Source: VAZQ01 sp046733355 (GTDB lineage: Bacteria; Pseudomonadota; Alphaproteobacteria; Rhizobiales; Xanthobacteraceae). Taken from it: DNA of 64,000 nucleotides. Shown here piece after piece: positions 57,372 through 64,000 of this stretch (position 1 is its first letter; each line of letters begins with the position of its first letter). The translations under genes and the position numbers were made by a program. Location: the NCBI GenBank assembly GCA_046733355.1, contig JBKPOZ010000020.1, forward strand, positions 9,791 to 73,790. The letters are read 5' to 3'. Below the pieces are notes generated by a model. That model was not told where the DNA came from. It ran no database searches and was given only the letters and a program-made list of their open reading frames with translations.

Positions 57372-58484
57372 ATGCGTCTGGGCTATTTTGCCATGCCGGT
57401 GCATCCCATGCACCGGAAGTGGAGCGAGACGCTCAAACAGGACCGCGAGGCGATCATTCTCGCCGACAAGCTCGGCTTTCACGACGCCTTCATGGGCGAG
57501 CACCTCACCGACGCCTGCGAGAACGTCACCAACAGCATGATGTTTCTCTCCTCGCTCATTCATGAGACGAGGCAGATCAGGCTCGCGACCGGCACCGCGA
57601 ATCTCTCGCACATGCATCCGGCGCTGATCGCGGTGCAGGCGGCGATGTTCGACCACCTCTGCGAAGGCCGTTTCATCTTCGGCGTGAGCCCCGGCGCGCT
57701 CACCTCCGATGCGGAAGCGCTCGGGATTCTCGACAGCGACCGCAACAAGATGTTCGCGGAGGCGATCGATGTCATCCTGGCAATCTGGGAGCGTGATCCG
57801 CCCTATGACATCACATTTCCCGACAATCGCTACAAAGTCTCGACCGCGCGCACCATGGCCCTCAATCTCGGCGTCGGATACATGGGCAAGCCGTATCAGA
57901 AGCCGCGGCCGGAGATTGTCGGCACTGTGGTGGCGCCTTATTCGCCGGGCGTGGTGCTGATGGGCAGGCGCGACTTTCACCCGCTGTCGGCGAATTTCCT
58001 GCTTTCCATGCACCTCAGGTCCCATTGGGAAAATTATTGCAAGGGCAGGGCGGAAGCTGGTGGCGAGGCCGAGGCATCGGACTGGCGCGTCGCGCGCGCG
58101 GTGTTTGTGCACGATGACGATCGCATCGCCGCGCGCTATGCGCGCGAAGATGCCAACAGTCCGTACGCGTTCTATTACCGCCAGATGCGCGCCAAGATGA
58201 AGCGCGGCAATCGCCTCTATGTGTTCAAGTCGCACAACGCCCAGCCCGACGAGGCGATCACGCATGATTACGTGATGGACCACTGCGTGATCCACGGCAG
58301 CGTCAACAAGGTGGTCGACGGCATTCTGGCGATGCGCGAGGAGACCGGGCCATTTGGCGAGCTGGTGTATGCGGGAATGGACTGGGTCGAGCCCGCGCTC
58401 AACAAGCGCTCCATGCAGCTGATGGCCGAGGAGGTCATGCCGCGCGTGAACGCGGCCATCAAGGAGGCCGCGTTTGCCGCATAA
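57372..58484 (+). CDS. LLM-class flavin-dependent oxidoreductase
   Basis: Luciferase-like monooxygenase of 370 residues: MRLGYFAMPVHPMHRKWSET at the start, GFHDAFMGEHLTDACENVTN, LATGTANLSHMHPALIAVQA, MFDHLCEGRFIFGVSPG, and a C-terminal HCVIHGSVNKVVDGILAMRE. The N-terminal pattern is closer to limonene 1,2-monooxygenase/alkanal monooxygenase relatives than to the DszA-type paralogue at 9216. Strong GGAGAGGGGG site before ATG 57372. FMNH2 must come from a reductase elsewhere. The 3' end overlaps the convergent Gfo/Idh gene by 26 bp. Substrate unknown. Confidence 0.88.
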   Translation: MRLGYFAMPVHPMHRKWSETLKQDREAIILADKLGFHDAFMGEHLTDACENVTNSMMFLSSLIHETRQIRLATGTANLSHMHPALIAVQAAMFDHLCEGRFIFGVSPGALTSDAEALGILDSDRNKMFAEAIDVILAIWERDPPYDITFPDNRYKVSTARTMALNLGVGYMGKPYQKPRPEIVGTVVAPYSPGVVLMGRRDFHPLSANFLLSMHLRSHWENYCKGRAEAGGEAEASDWRVARAVFVHDDDRIAARYAREDANSPYAFYYRQMRAKMKRGNRLYVFKSHNAQPDEAITHDYVMDHCVIHGSVNKVVDGILAMREETGPFGELVYAGMDWVEPALNKRSMQLMAEEVMPRVNAAIKEAAFAA

Positions 58485-59637
58485 TGCTCTGCCTCATCCG
58501 CAGTGGCGGCATGTCGATCCAGCTGCGTTGCGCCATGCTGCGGTGGCAGGCTTCCGCGAAGGCAACGTCACGGATACCGGCGCTGAAATCGCTGGCGAGC
58601 GGCGCGCCGGCCGCAACATGGCGGAGAAAGCTTTCCCAGCCCGCGCGATAGGGATTCATTCCGGGGCTGAGCGGCGGCAGCTCGGTCCAGTCGCTTCGGT
58701 AATCCGCGCCGCTGTCCTTGGCGATGTTGAAGTGCGCGATCGCAGGCGTCTGCGCCGCCCGCTGGAGATAGCACCGATGCAGCGTAGCAAGCGCGGAAGC
58801 TCGGCTTCCGTCGATTTGCAACGTGAACAAGTCGTCGCGCCGCATCCGCGTGGCCCATGAGCTTAAAATCGTGCCGAACACGCCCCCTTCGATCTCGACG
58901 AGCGTAGTCGCCGAGTCTTCGACCGGAACGCGATAGCGCTTGCCATCTTCATCGATGCGCTCGGGTGTTGTCGTCCAATGCGCCGAGGCCACGCGCAGGA
59001 CAATCCCGATGATGCCTTCGATGACGTAGCGCCAATGCGGATACATATCCAACAGAAGCCCGCCGCCTTCCTTGTAATTCCAGCTCGGCCGCTGCGCCGG
59101 TCGATCGATGCCGTCGAATATCCACCAGCCGAAGTCCAGGCGAAATCCCACGATGCGGCCCAGCTCGCCGGAGCGCGCAACCTCCGCAAGCCGGCGCAGT
59201 CCGGGCAGGCCGAGCTTGTCCTCGACAACGCCATGTTTGAGCGCGCGCGCCTGCACTTCTCTGAGCAGTGCCTTTCCCTGAGCGACCGTAAGTGCGAGCG
59301 GCTTTTCCGAATAGACGTGCTTACCCGCGGCAATTGCCTTCTGCAGTGTGGATAAACGCTGCGCCGTCGCCGCGGCATCGAAAAAGACCGAATGGTTGCC
59401 TGAGGCGAGCGCAGCATCGAGGTCTGTCGTCCACTCGGAAAGCCCATACGTCTGCGCGAGTGCGGCGAGTCGTTTGGCATCGCGGCCGACGAGCAGCAGC
59501 CGTGGCACCAGGCGATCGGGCCCGATTGGCAGGCCGTCTTCCGCAATAATCGGCACGAGTGCATTGGCTAGATGCTGCGTCGAGGCGATGCGGCCGGTCG
59601 CACCGTGGACAATGATGCCGATCGTTTGCTGGGGCAT
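58459..59637 (-). CDS. Gfo/Idh/MocA-family oxidoreductase
   Basis: NAD(P)-dependent sugar- or cyclitol-type dehydrogenase of 392 residues. The N-terminal Rossmann fold begins TIGIIVHGATGRIASTQHLA, slightly unusual in having GATGR rather than GxGxxG; AGKHVYSEKPLALTVAQGKA supplies the family's EKP motif (Lys-Pro catalytic region). The second domain has GGGLLLDMYPHWRYVIEGI, with the likely catalytic Asp and His. The start at ATG 59637 is chosen over an upstream in-frame ATG because the latter falls in a repeat. It overlaps the LLM gene at the 3' ends. Substrate unknown. Confidence 0.85.
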   Translation of the reverse strand: MPQQTIGIIVHGATGRIASTQHLANALVPIIAEDGLPIGPDRLVPRLLLVGRDAKRLAALAQTYGLSEWTTDLDAALASGNHSVFFDAAATAQRLSTLQKAIAAGKHVYSEKPLALTVAQGKALLREVQARALKHGVVEDKLGLPGLRRLAEVARSGELGRIVGFRLDFGWWIFDGIDRPAQRPSWNYKEGGGLLLDMYPHWRYVIEGIIGIVLRVASAHWTTTPERIDEDGKRYRVPVEDSATTLVEIEGGVFGTILSSWATRMRRDDLFTLQIDGSRASALATLHRCYLQRAAQTPAIAHFNIAKDSGADYRSDWTELPPLSPGMNPYRAGWESFLRHVAAGAPLASDFSAGIRDVAFAEACHRSMAQRSWIDMPPLRMRQSIMRQTRPP

Positions 59638-59651
59638 GGCACTCCGTTGTT

Positions 59652-59756
59652 GTAGGGTGGGCAAAGGCGCGGTTCTCGGCCTTGACGCGTGCGCAAAATC
59701 GCGTACGCGCCGTGCCCACGCGGACAGGCCGTTGGTCGCGATTTTGCACACCCTAC
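59652..59756. repeat. Long inverted repeat (GTAGGGTG...CACCCTAC)
   Basis: Begins GTAGGGTGGGCAAAGGCGCG and ends GCGATTTTGCACACCCTAC; internal pairs include GCGCAAAATCGCG with CGCGATTTTGC and GGGC/GCCC segments. It fills the space between the Gfo/Idh start and the deacetylase start. This is a known style of dispersed element in proteobacterial genomes (GTAGGGTGGGCAAAG-type). Confidence 0.75.
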
Positions 59757-59789
59757 GGTCCTGGGTGAATATTACGTCGGAGCAGCCAG

Positions 59790-60626
59790 TTGCCCCGCCA
59801 CATCGTCTGCCTCACATTCGACTTCGACACGCAGTCGGGTTTCATCGCGCGCGGCATGACTTCGCCCACGGCGCTCTCCCGCGGAGAGTTCGGTCTGATC
59901 GGCGCGCCGCGTATCCTCGAGCTCCTGCGTGTGCATGGCATTCGCACGACGTGGTTCGTGCCGGGCTTCACCATCGAGAGCCATGCTCGCGCGTGCGAGG
60001 CCGTCGTGGAGGCGGGGCACGAGATCGCGCACCACAGCTGGGCGCATGTGCCGCCGGCGCAGCAAAGCAGGGCCGAGGAGGAGGCGGATCTTGTGCGCGC
60101 GAACGAGGCCATCGCTCGGCTGACCGGGCGCAAGGCGCGCGGCTATCGCTCGCCGTCGTGGGAGCTGGGGGAGAACACGCTCGAGCTCCTGCTCGCGCAC
60201 GGCTTCAAGTACGACTCCAGCATGATGGGAGGCGATTACTGGCCCTACCGCGCGCGGCGAGGCGATGTGGCCGAGCTGGGGCAACCGTTTCGATTTGGTG
60301 AACAGACGGCCCTCATCGAGATGCCGATCAGCTGGTCGCTCGACGATTATCCGCATTTCGAGTTCGTGCGCACGCCCACTTCCATCCTGCCCGGATTGCA
60401 ATCGGCCCGCCTGGTCATGGAAAGCTGGTTCGACGAGTTTCGTTATATGCAGAAGAGCGTTGAGTGGGGCGTGCTCACCTACACCATGCACCCATACGTG
60501 ATCGGCCGCGGCCATCGCATGCTCGCATTTGAGCAGCTCCTCGAGAAGCTCATCGCCGACCGCGCGGTTTTCATGGCCATGGAGGACGCCGCGGCGGAAG
60601 CTGAGAAGCGGACGTTTTCGCCGTGA
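59790..60626 (+). CDS. Polysaccharide deacetylase (NodB-homology) family protein
   Basis: Metal-dependent deacetylase-fold protein of 278 residues. It has VCLTFDFDTQSG (catalytic/metal Asp), the zinc motif HSWAH in GHEIAHHSWAHVPP, RSPSWELGENTLELL and the late HPYVIGRGHRM. The pattern resembles the HpPgdA/allantoinase-like cytoplasmic branch rather than secreted chitin deacetylases, and no signal peptide is visible. The start is TTG 59790 with GGAG seven bases upstream; the PRHIVCLTFDFD sequence follows at once, so no later start is possible. Its stop is directly followed by the convergent PaaK-type gene (stops touching at 60626/60627). Substrate unknown. Confidence 0.88.
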   Translation: MPRHIVCLTFDFDTQSGFIARGMTSPTALSRGEFGLIGAPRILELLRVHGIRTTWFVPGFTIESHARACEAVVEAGHEIAHHSWAHVPPAQQSRAEEEADLVRANEAIARLTGRKARGYRSPSWELGENTLELLLAHGFKYDSSMMGGDYWPYRARRGDVAELGQPFRFGEQTALIEMPISWSLDDYPHFEFVRTPTSILPGLQSARLVMESWFDEFRYMQKSVEWGVLTYTMHPYVIGRGHRMLAFEQLLEKLIADRAVFMAMEDAAAEAEKRTFSP

Positions 60627-61949
60627 TCACGGCTTTCGTAAATCCTTCACCCGCACCGCCTTACCCTGCGAGCGCGGCACTTCGCCCGGCTGCTTGAGAG
60701 CAATGTCGCAGGTCAGGCCGATCATCGTCTTCAGCCGTGCGCCAATGTCCGTTTGCAGCTTGGCGATGAACGGCTCGTCGCGCGGCGCGGCGCTGTCGAG
60801 CTCGACGTCAATGGTGACCGCGTCCATTGCCCCGTCGCGGGTGAGCACGAGCTGATAATGCGGCGCCAATCCCGGAAACCCGACGAGCAGCGCCTCGACT
60901 TGCGACGGATAGACGTTCACTCCGCGCACGACGAGCATGTCATCGCTGCGCCCGGTGACGCGCAGCATGCGGCGGTGCGTGCGCCCGCAAAGGCATGGCT
61001 CATCGGTTAGCTGCGTGATATCGCGCGTGCGGTAGCGCAGCATGGGCAGCCCCTGCTTGATCAGCGTCGTAATGACCAGCTCACCGCTCTCTCCCACGGG
61101 CAGCGTCTCCAGGGTCTCGGGATCGATGATCTCGCAGTAGAAATGGTCCTCCCACAGATGCAGACCGTTTTGCACTTCGGCGCACTCGCAGGCCACGCCC
61201 GGGCCAAGCACTTCCGAGAGGCCATAGATGTCGAGCGCCTTGATCCCCAGCCTCGCCTCGAGCGCAGAGCGCATGGCTTCGCTCCACGGCTCCGCTCCGA
61301 AACAACCGTAGCGCAATGAAAAGGCGCGCGGATCAACGCCCATGCCTCGAGCGACTTCCGCGATGTTGAGCGCATAGGAAGGCGTCGCGCCCAGAATCTT
61401 CGCGCCGAGATCCTGAAGCAGCAGCACCTGCCGCTCGGTCATCCCTCCGGAGACCGGTACTGTCGTAAGCCCGAGCCGTTCCGCCCCGTAATGAAATCCA
61501 AGCCCGCCGGTGAAGAGCCCATATCCATAGGCATTATGGAAGATATCACCGGGCCGCGCGCCCATGCAGGCGAGGGAACGGGCCATCAGGTTCGACCAGA
61601 TGTCGAGATCCCCCTGCGTGTAGCCCACCACCGTGGGTTTGCCGGTTGTGCCTGAGGAAGCGTGCAGCCGCACCACTTGCTCGCGCGGTACCGCAAACAG
61701 TCCGAATGGATAATTCTCTCGCAATTCCGATTTGTGCGAGAACGGCAGGCGCGCGACTTCATCAAGACTTCTGATTCTCTCCGGCGCCACCCCGGCCTTT
61801 TCCAGCTTGCGCCGCACGTGCGGAACATTGGCGTAGGCGCGCTCGACCGTCGCGTTGAGGCGCTTGAGCTGGAGAGCAGCAAGCTCGGCCCGCGGCATGG
61901 TTTCCGCGCTCCGCTCGAACATGAAGCTCGCCGGCTCTATGGCCCCCAT
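60627..61949 (-). CDS. Phenylacetate-CoA ligase (PaaK type)
   Basis: AMP-forming ligase of 440 residues, the usual PaaK length, activating an aryl-acetic acid to its CoA ester. Motifs: SSGTTGKP at 98-105 (ATP loop), NAYGYGLFTGGLGFHYGAER, YGLSEVLGPGVACEC, LRYRTRDITQL (Asp binding ribose) and SDDMLVVRGVNVYPSQVE (hinge and catalytic C-domain). ATG 61949 follows AAGGAG by 9 bases and lies 5 bp after the thioesterase stop, so both form one operon. No paaA-E ring-oxidation genes are present; the divergent neighbour is DpgC-like, so the product may be a hydroxyphenylacetyl-CoA. Confidence 0.93.
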   Translation of the reverse strand: MGAIEPASFMFERSAETMPRAELAALQLKRLNATVERAYANVPHVRRKLEKAGVAPERIRSLDEVARLPFSHKSELRENYPFGLFAVPREQVVRLHASSGTTGKPTVVGYTQGDLDIWSNLMARSLACMGARPGDIFHNAYGYGLFTGGLGFHYGAERLGLTTVPVSGGMTERQVLLLQDLGAKILGATPSYALNIAEVARGMGVDPRAFSLRYGCFGAEPWSEAMRSALEARLGIKALDIYGLSEVLGPGVACECAEVQNGLHLWEDHFYCEIIDPETLETLPVGESGELVITTLIKQGLPMLRYRTRDITQLTDEPCLCGRTHRRMLRVTGRSDDMLVVRGVNVYPSQVEALLVGFPGLAPHYQLVLTRDGAMDAVTIDVELDSAAPRDEPFIAKLQTDIGARLKTMIGLTCDIALKQPGEVPRSQGKAVRVKDLRKP

Positions 61950-61953
61950 TTCT

Positions 61954-62367
61954 TCACTCCTTGCGTGCCGCGACACGTGCAGCCTTGGCCTTGACGCGCT
62001 CGAAGGTGCGCGCCTTCTCCACGACAAACCGCGTGTGACTTCCGCTGCCGACCGCATCGAGGTCGTCCTTGACCTTGACGTCGAAGGAAACCTTGCGCCC
62101 TTCCATGGATTTCACCTGCACGTCGATTGTCGCGGTCATGCCCATCAGTGTCGGAGCAAGATGCTTGACTGCGATCTCCATCCCTACCGAGTCCTCGCCC
62201 GCGTCTGCATGTTCCTGGATAAGATCGCGGCAGGTATGCTCGATATCGCGGATCATGGAAGGGGTCGCGTAGGTACGCGCCTCCTCGCCCAAATGGCCGG
62301 TGGTCCGCTCGCGGTCCACAACAATGCGTTTCGTGTAGGACAGACCTGGACGCAGGCTTGGCTTCAT
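61954..62367 (-). CDS. Hotdog-fold thioesterase (FlK-like)
   Basis: Small protein of 137 residues: MKPSLRPGLSYTKRIVVDRE at the start, TYATPSMIRDIEHTCRDLIQ, GEDSVGMEIAVKHLAPTLMG and VSFDVKVKDDLDAVGSGSHT, typical of the fluoroacetyl-CoA thioesterase-like hotdog family, with the Thr/Glu/His catalytic set plausibly in ATPSM, DIEHTC and VKHLAP. ATG 62367 follows GGGGGAAAACACC. It is transcribed into the PaaK-type gene and divergent from the DpgC-like gene (53 bp between starts). It may release CoA from pathway intermediates. Substrate unknown. Confidence 0.85.
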   Translation of the reverse strand: MKPSLRPGLSYTKRIVVDRERTTGHLGEEARTYATPSMIRDIEHTCRDLIQEHADAGEDSVGMEIAVKHLAPTLMGMTATIDVQVKSMEGRKVSFDVKVKDDLDAVGSGSHTRFVVEKARTFERVKAKAARVAARKE

Positions 62368-62420
62368 GGTGTTTTCCCCCAACCCGATTGCGTTGCCCGA
62401 ACGAGGATAGGAGAGGCTGC

Positions 62421-63821
62421 ATGAGCGCGTCCACTGCCGCCGCAGCCCTGGGCAGCGCCGGCTTCGCCGGGGCGGAATGGGAAGAATGTCTTGCGGCAGA
62501 GCCCGACCTGCCGGGTGCATTCACCGCCGACTGCCAGCGGTTTTCCGAATTCTGGTTGCGCGCAGCGGGGCTTTTGCAGAAGCTTCCGCCAAAAGCGCGC
62601 CGCAGCGAACCCGAAGCGGCGGCGGCAACTCTGCTAAACGAGCGCGCGCGCGCGGCGCGCGTGCGTTTTCTCCGACGCCATGTGGACGCCGTCTATGACG
62701 CGCTCACGGCGCGGCGCTCCCGCTTTGTCCGCGTCGAGGATCTGGTCGCGCGCGCGGCCGAGCTCATTCCCGGTCTCGTGCCGTCTTCCTCCCAGCTTGT
62801 TGCAGAGAGCGGCTGCCCCCAGCGCGACAAGCAGGGCTACGAGATCGACCAGGGCCTGTTTCTGGCCGCAGTCCTGGAAAGCCCTCCGGCGGGCCGGCAC
62901 CTTTGCCAAGCAATGCTCCTGGCGACGCCGGAGGCGGAGGAACTGCTCCCCCGTTTCGAACGCGACGGCGTCATCGAGCTCCCCGGCGCGTCTCTAACTC
63001 GGCATGGCAAGGCAGCGATCGTCACGCTAAGCAATCCGCGCTTTCTGAACGCGGAGGATCAGACCACCCTCGATGGCACGGAAACGTGCGTCGATGTCGC
63101 GCTGCTCGACCGCGCGAGCGAGATCATGGTCATGCGCGGGGCGCCGGTTGCGCATGCGAAATACAACAACCGGCGCGTCTTCGGTGCCGGCATCAATCTT
63201 ACCCACCTCTATCATGGCCGCATTCCCTTCCTCTGGTTCATCCGGCGCGACCTTGGCTACGTGAACAAGATCTATCGAGGGCTTGCGCGCGCGGATGAGC
63301 CGCCGCCCGATGAGTTCGGCGGCGACACAATCGAGAAGCCCTGCATTGCGGCGGTCGAGAGCTTCGCCATCGGCGGCCATTGCCAGATCCTGCTGGTCAT
63401 GGATTACGTAATCGCCGAGCGCGACGCGTTCCTCACGCTCCCGGCGCGCAAGGAGGGCATCATCCCCGGCGCGGCGAATATGCGGCTGCCGCGCTTTACC
63501 GGCGATCGGATTGCGCGCCAGGCGATCCAATACGAGCGCCGGCTCGAATGCGACAGCCCCGAGGGGCGGCTCATCTGCGACGAGATTGTCCCGCCGGGCG
63601 ACATGGATGCGGGCCTCGATCGCGTGATCGCGGGCCTGACCAGTTCGGGCGTGGTCAGCGCGGCCGGCAACCGCCGCGCCATCCGCATCGCTCAGGAGCC
63701 CTTCGATACCTGCCGCGCCTACTTTGCGATCTATGCGCGCGAGCAGGCTTTTTGCCATTTCAGCCCCGCGTTGATCGCCAACCTCGAGCGCTACTGGAAC
63801 GCGCAGAACCGCGCGCCGTAG
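62421..63821 (+). CDS. DpgC-like cofactor-independent aryl-acetyl-CoA dioxygenase
   Basis: Enoyl-CoA hydratase-superfamily protein of 466 residues matching DpgC, the (3,5-dihydroxyphenyl)acetyl-CoA 1,2-dioxygenase that uses O2 without metal or cofactor to make a phenylglyoxylate. A DpgC-like helical domain (about 1-195, with PGLVPSSSQL, KQGYEIDQGLFLAAVLESP and AGRHLCQAML) precedes the crotonase core: LNAEDQTTLDGTETCVDVAL, NNRRVFGAGINLTHLYHGRI, TIEKPCIAAVESFAIGGHCQ, PARKEGIIPGAANMRLPRF and a terminal RIAQEPFDTCRAYFAIYARE. ATG 62421 has AGGAGAG upstream. In actinomycetes DpgC serves glycopeptide antibiotic synthesis; no dpgA, dpgB or dpgD is here, so a catabolic role is likelier. Confidence 0.9.
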   Translation: MSASTAAAALGSAGFAGAEWEECLAAEPDLPGAFTADCQRFSEFWLRAAGLLQKLPPKARRSEPEAAAATLLNERARAARVRFLRRHVDAVYDALTARRSRFVRVEDLVARAAELIPGLVPSSSQLVAESGCPQRDKQGYEIDQGLFLAAVLESPPAGRHLCQAMLLATPEAEELLPRFERDGVIELPGASLTRHGKAAIVTLSNPRFLNAEDQTTLDGTETCVDVALLDRASEIMVMRGAPVAHAKYNNRRVFGAGINLTHLYHGRIPFLWFIRRDLGYVNKIYRGLARADEPPPDEFGGDTIEKPCIAAVESFAIGGHCQILLVMDYVIAERDAFLTLPARKEGIIPGAANMRLPRFTGDRIARQAIQYERRLECDSPEGRLICDEIVPPGDMDAGLDRVIAGLTSSGVVSAAGNRRAIRIAQEPFDTCRAYFAIYAREQAFCHFSPALIANLERYWNAQNRAP

Positions 63822-63877
63822 TCTGCGCTGCGCCACCGTAAACACAGCGCTTCGATGCCGCACGGAGGTGATGGAAT

Positions 63878-63903
63878 GTAGGGGCGGTTTCAAACCCGCC
63901 CGG
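63878..63903. repeat. Palindromic repeat, GTAGGGGCGG-type, second copy
   Basis: GTAGGGGCGGTTTCAAACCCGCCC; one G shorter in the left arm than the copy at 4219-4247 and ending CGGGC in place of CTAC. It lies downstream of the DpgC-like gene. Confidence 0.75.
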
Positions 63904-63986
63904 GCAAGGCAATCTCGGCGAATGGAATTGTGCATAGATCGTGATAAAGACAGGCTCACATCGCGCGAGTGGCAGTTGCCGAGAGA

Positions 63987-64000
63987 GGGCGGGTTTGAAA
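63987..64000. repeat. Palindromic repeat, third copy cut by window end
   Basis: GGGCGGGTTTGAAA at the right edge repeats the arm of the 4219-4247 element; its other arm should lie just outside the window. Together with the 63878 copy it encloses about 80 bp without genes. Confidence 0.6.

Noticed and set aside
60627..63821. Part of a glycopeptide-antibiotic (dihydroxyphenylglycine) cluster because of DpgC
   Set aside because: No dpgA polyketide synthase, dpgB, dpgD or peptide synthetase is found; the ligase and thioesterase point to aromatic-acid metabolism instead.

Overview
The window looks like chromosomal DNA of an alphaproteobacterium of the order Hyphomicrobiales (Bradyrhizobium/Xanthobacteraceae-like). 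The grounds are high G+C, a circularly permuted two-piece tmRNA gene whose tag reads ANDNYAPVALAA, an alphaproteobacterial SspB, a PodJ-like polar protein with Sel1 repeats, and a housekeeping string (RHH protein, sspB, thyA, folA, hflK, hflC, DUF2065, degP, serB, miaA, ilvB, ilvN, ilvC, leuA) whose order matches what I know of this order. No rRNA, tRNA, transposase, prophage or CRISPR array was seen.

Layout. 1-4.1 kb (minus): a LysR regulator and a NitT/TauT-type ABC importer (binding protein, permease, ATPase cut by the left edge). 4.3-8.5 kb (plus): a GcvT-like folate protein, a divergent PanB-like hydroxymethyltransferase, and SoxC with a monohaem cytochrome c. 8.5-16.7 kb (minus): a class III aminotransferase, a DszA/NtaA-type flavin monooxygenase coupled to a Crp/Fnr regulator, a DNA ligase with its exonuclease, and a TauE/SafE exporter with a TIGR02186 partner. 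16.9-30.7 kb: PodJ-like protein, acyl-CoA dehydrogenase, plant-type glutamate-cysteine ligase, CPA2 antiporter, PAN-domain protein, D-2-hydroxyacid dehydrogenase and a large AsmA protein. 30.8-32.3 kb (minus): RHH protein, sspB, ssrA. 32.3-36.4 kb (plus): a two-piece chromate transporter, then a TIR domain fused to TctB, followed by TctA. 36.5-49 kb: the housekeeping string, with a HigBA-like toxin-antitoxin pair between ilvN and ilvC. 49-59.6 kb: a NitT/TauT ABC system split by two oppositely oriented binding proteins, PPK2 kinase, leuA with a leucine-rich leader, an LLM oxidoreductase and a Gfo/Idh/MocA dehydrogenase. 59.8-63.8 kb: a polysaccharide deacetylase, then a divergent cluster of phenylacetate-CoA ligase plus hotdog thioesterase against a DpgC-type dioxygenase.

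How it works together. SspB and the tmRNA tag belong to one trans-translation/ClpXP route. ilvB, ilvN, ilvC and leuA make branched-chain amino acids, and both ilvB and leuA are preceded by short leader peptides rich in the end-product amino acids, which suggests attenuation. The left part is consistent with uptake and oxidation of organosulfur or one-carbon compounds, and the right end with a CoA-dependent aromatic acid pathway. Both of these are inferences.

Most unusual points: the TIR-TctB fusion with a sharp base-composition break; the DpgC homologue next to a PaaK-type ligase; the toxin-antitoxin pair inside the ilv cluster; ssrA directly upstream of sspB; and the GcvT-like/PanB-like pair. 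Several families of palindromic intergenic repeats recur in the window.
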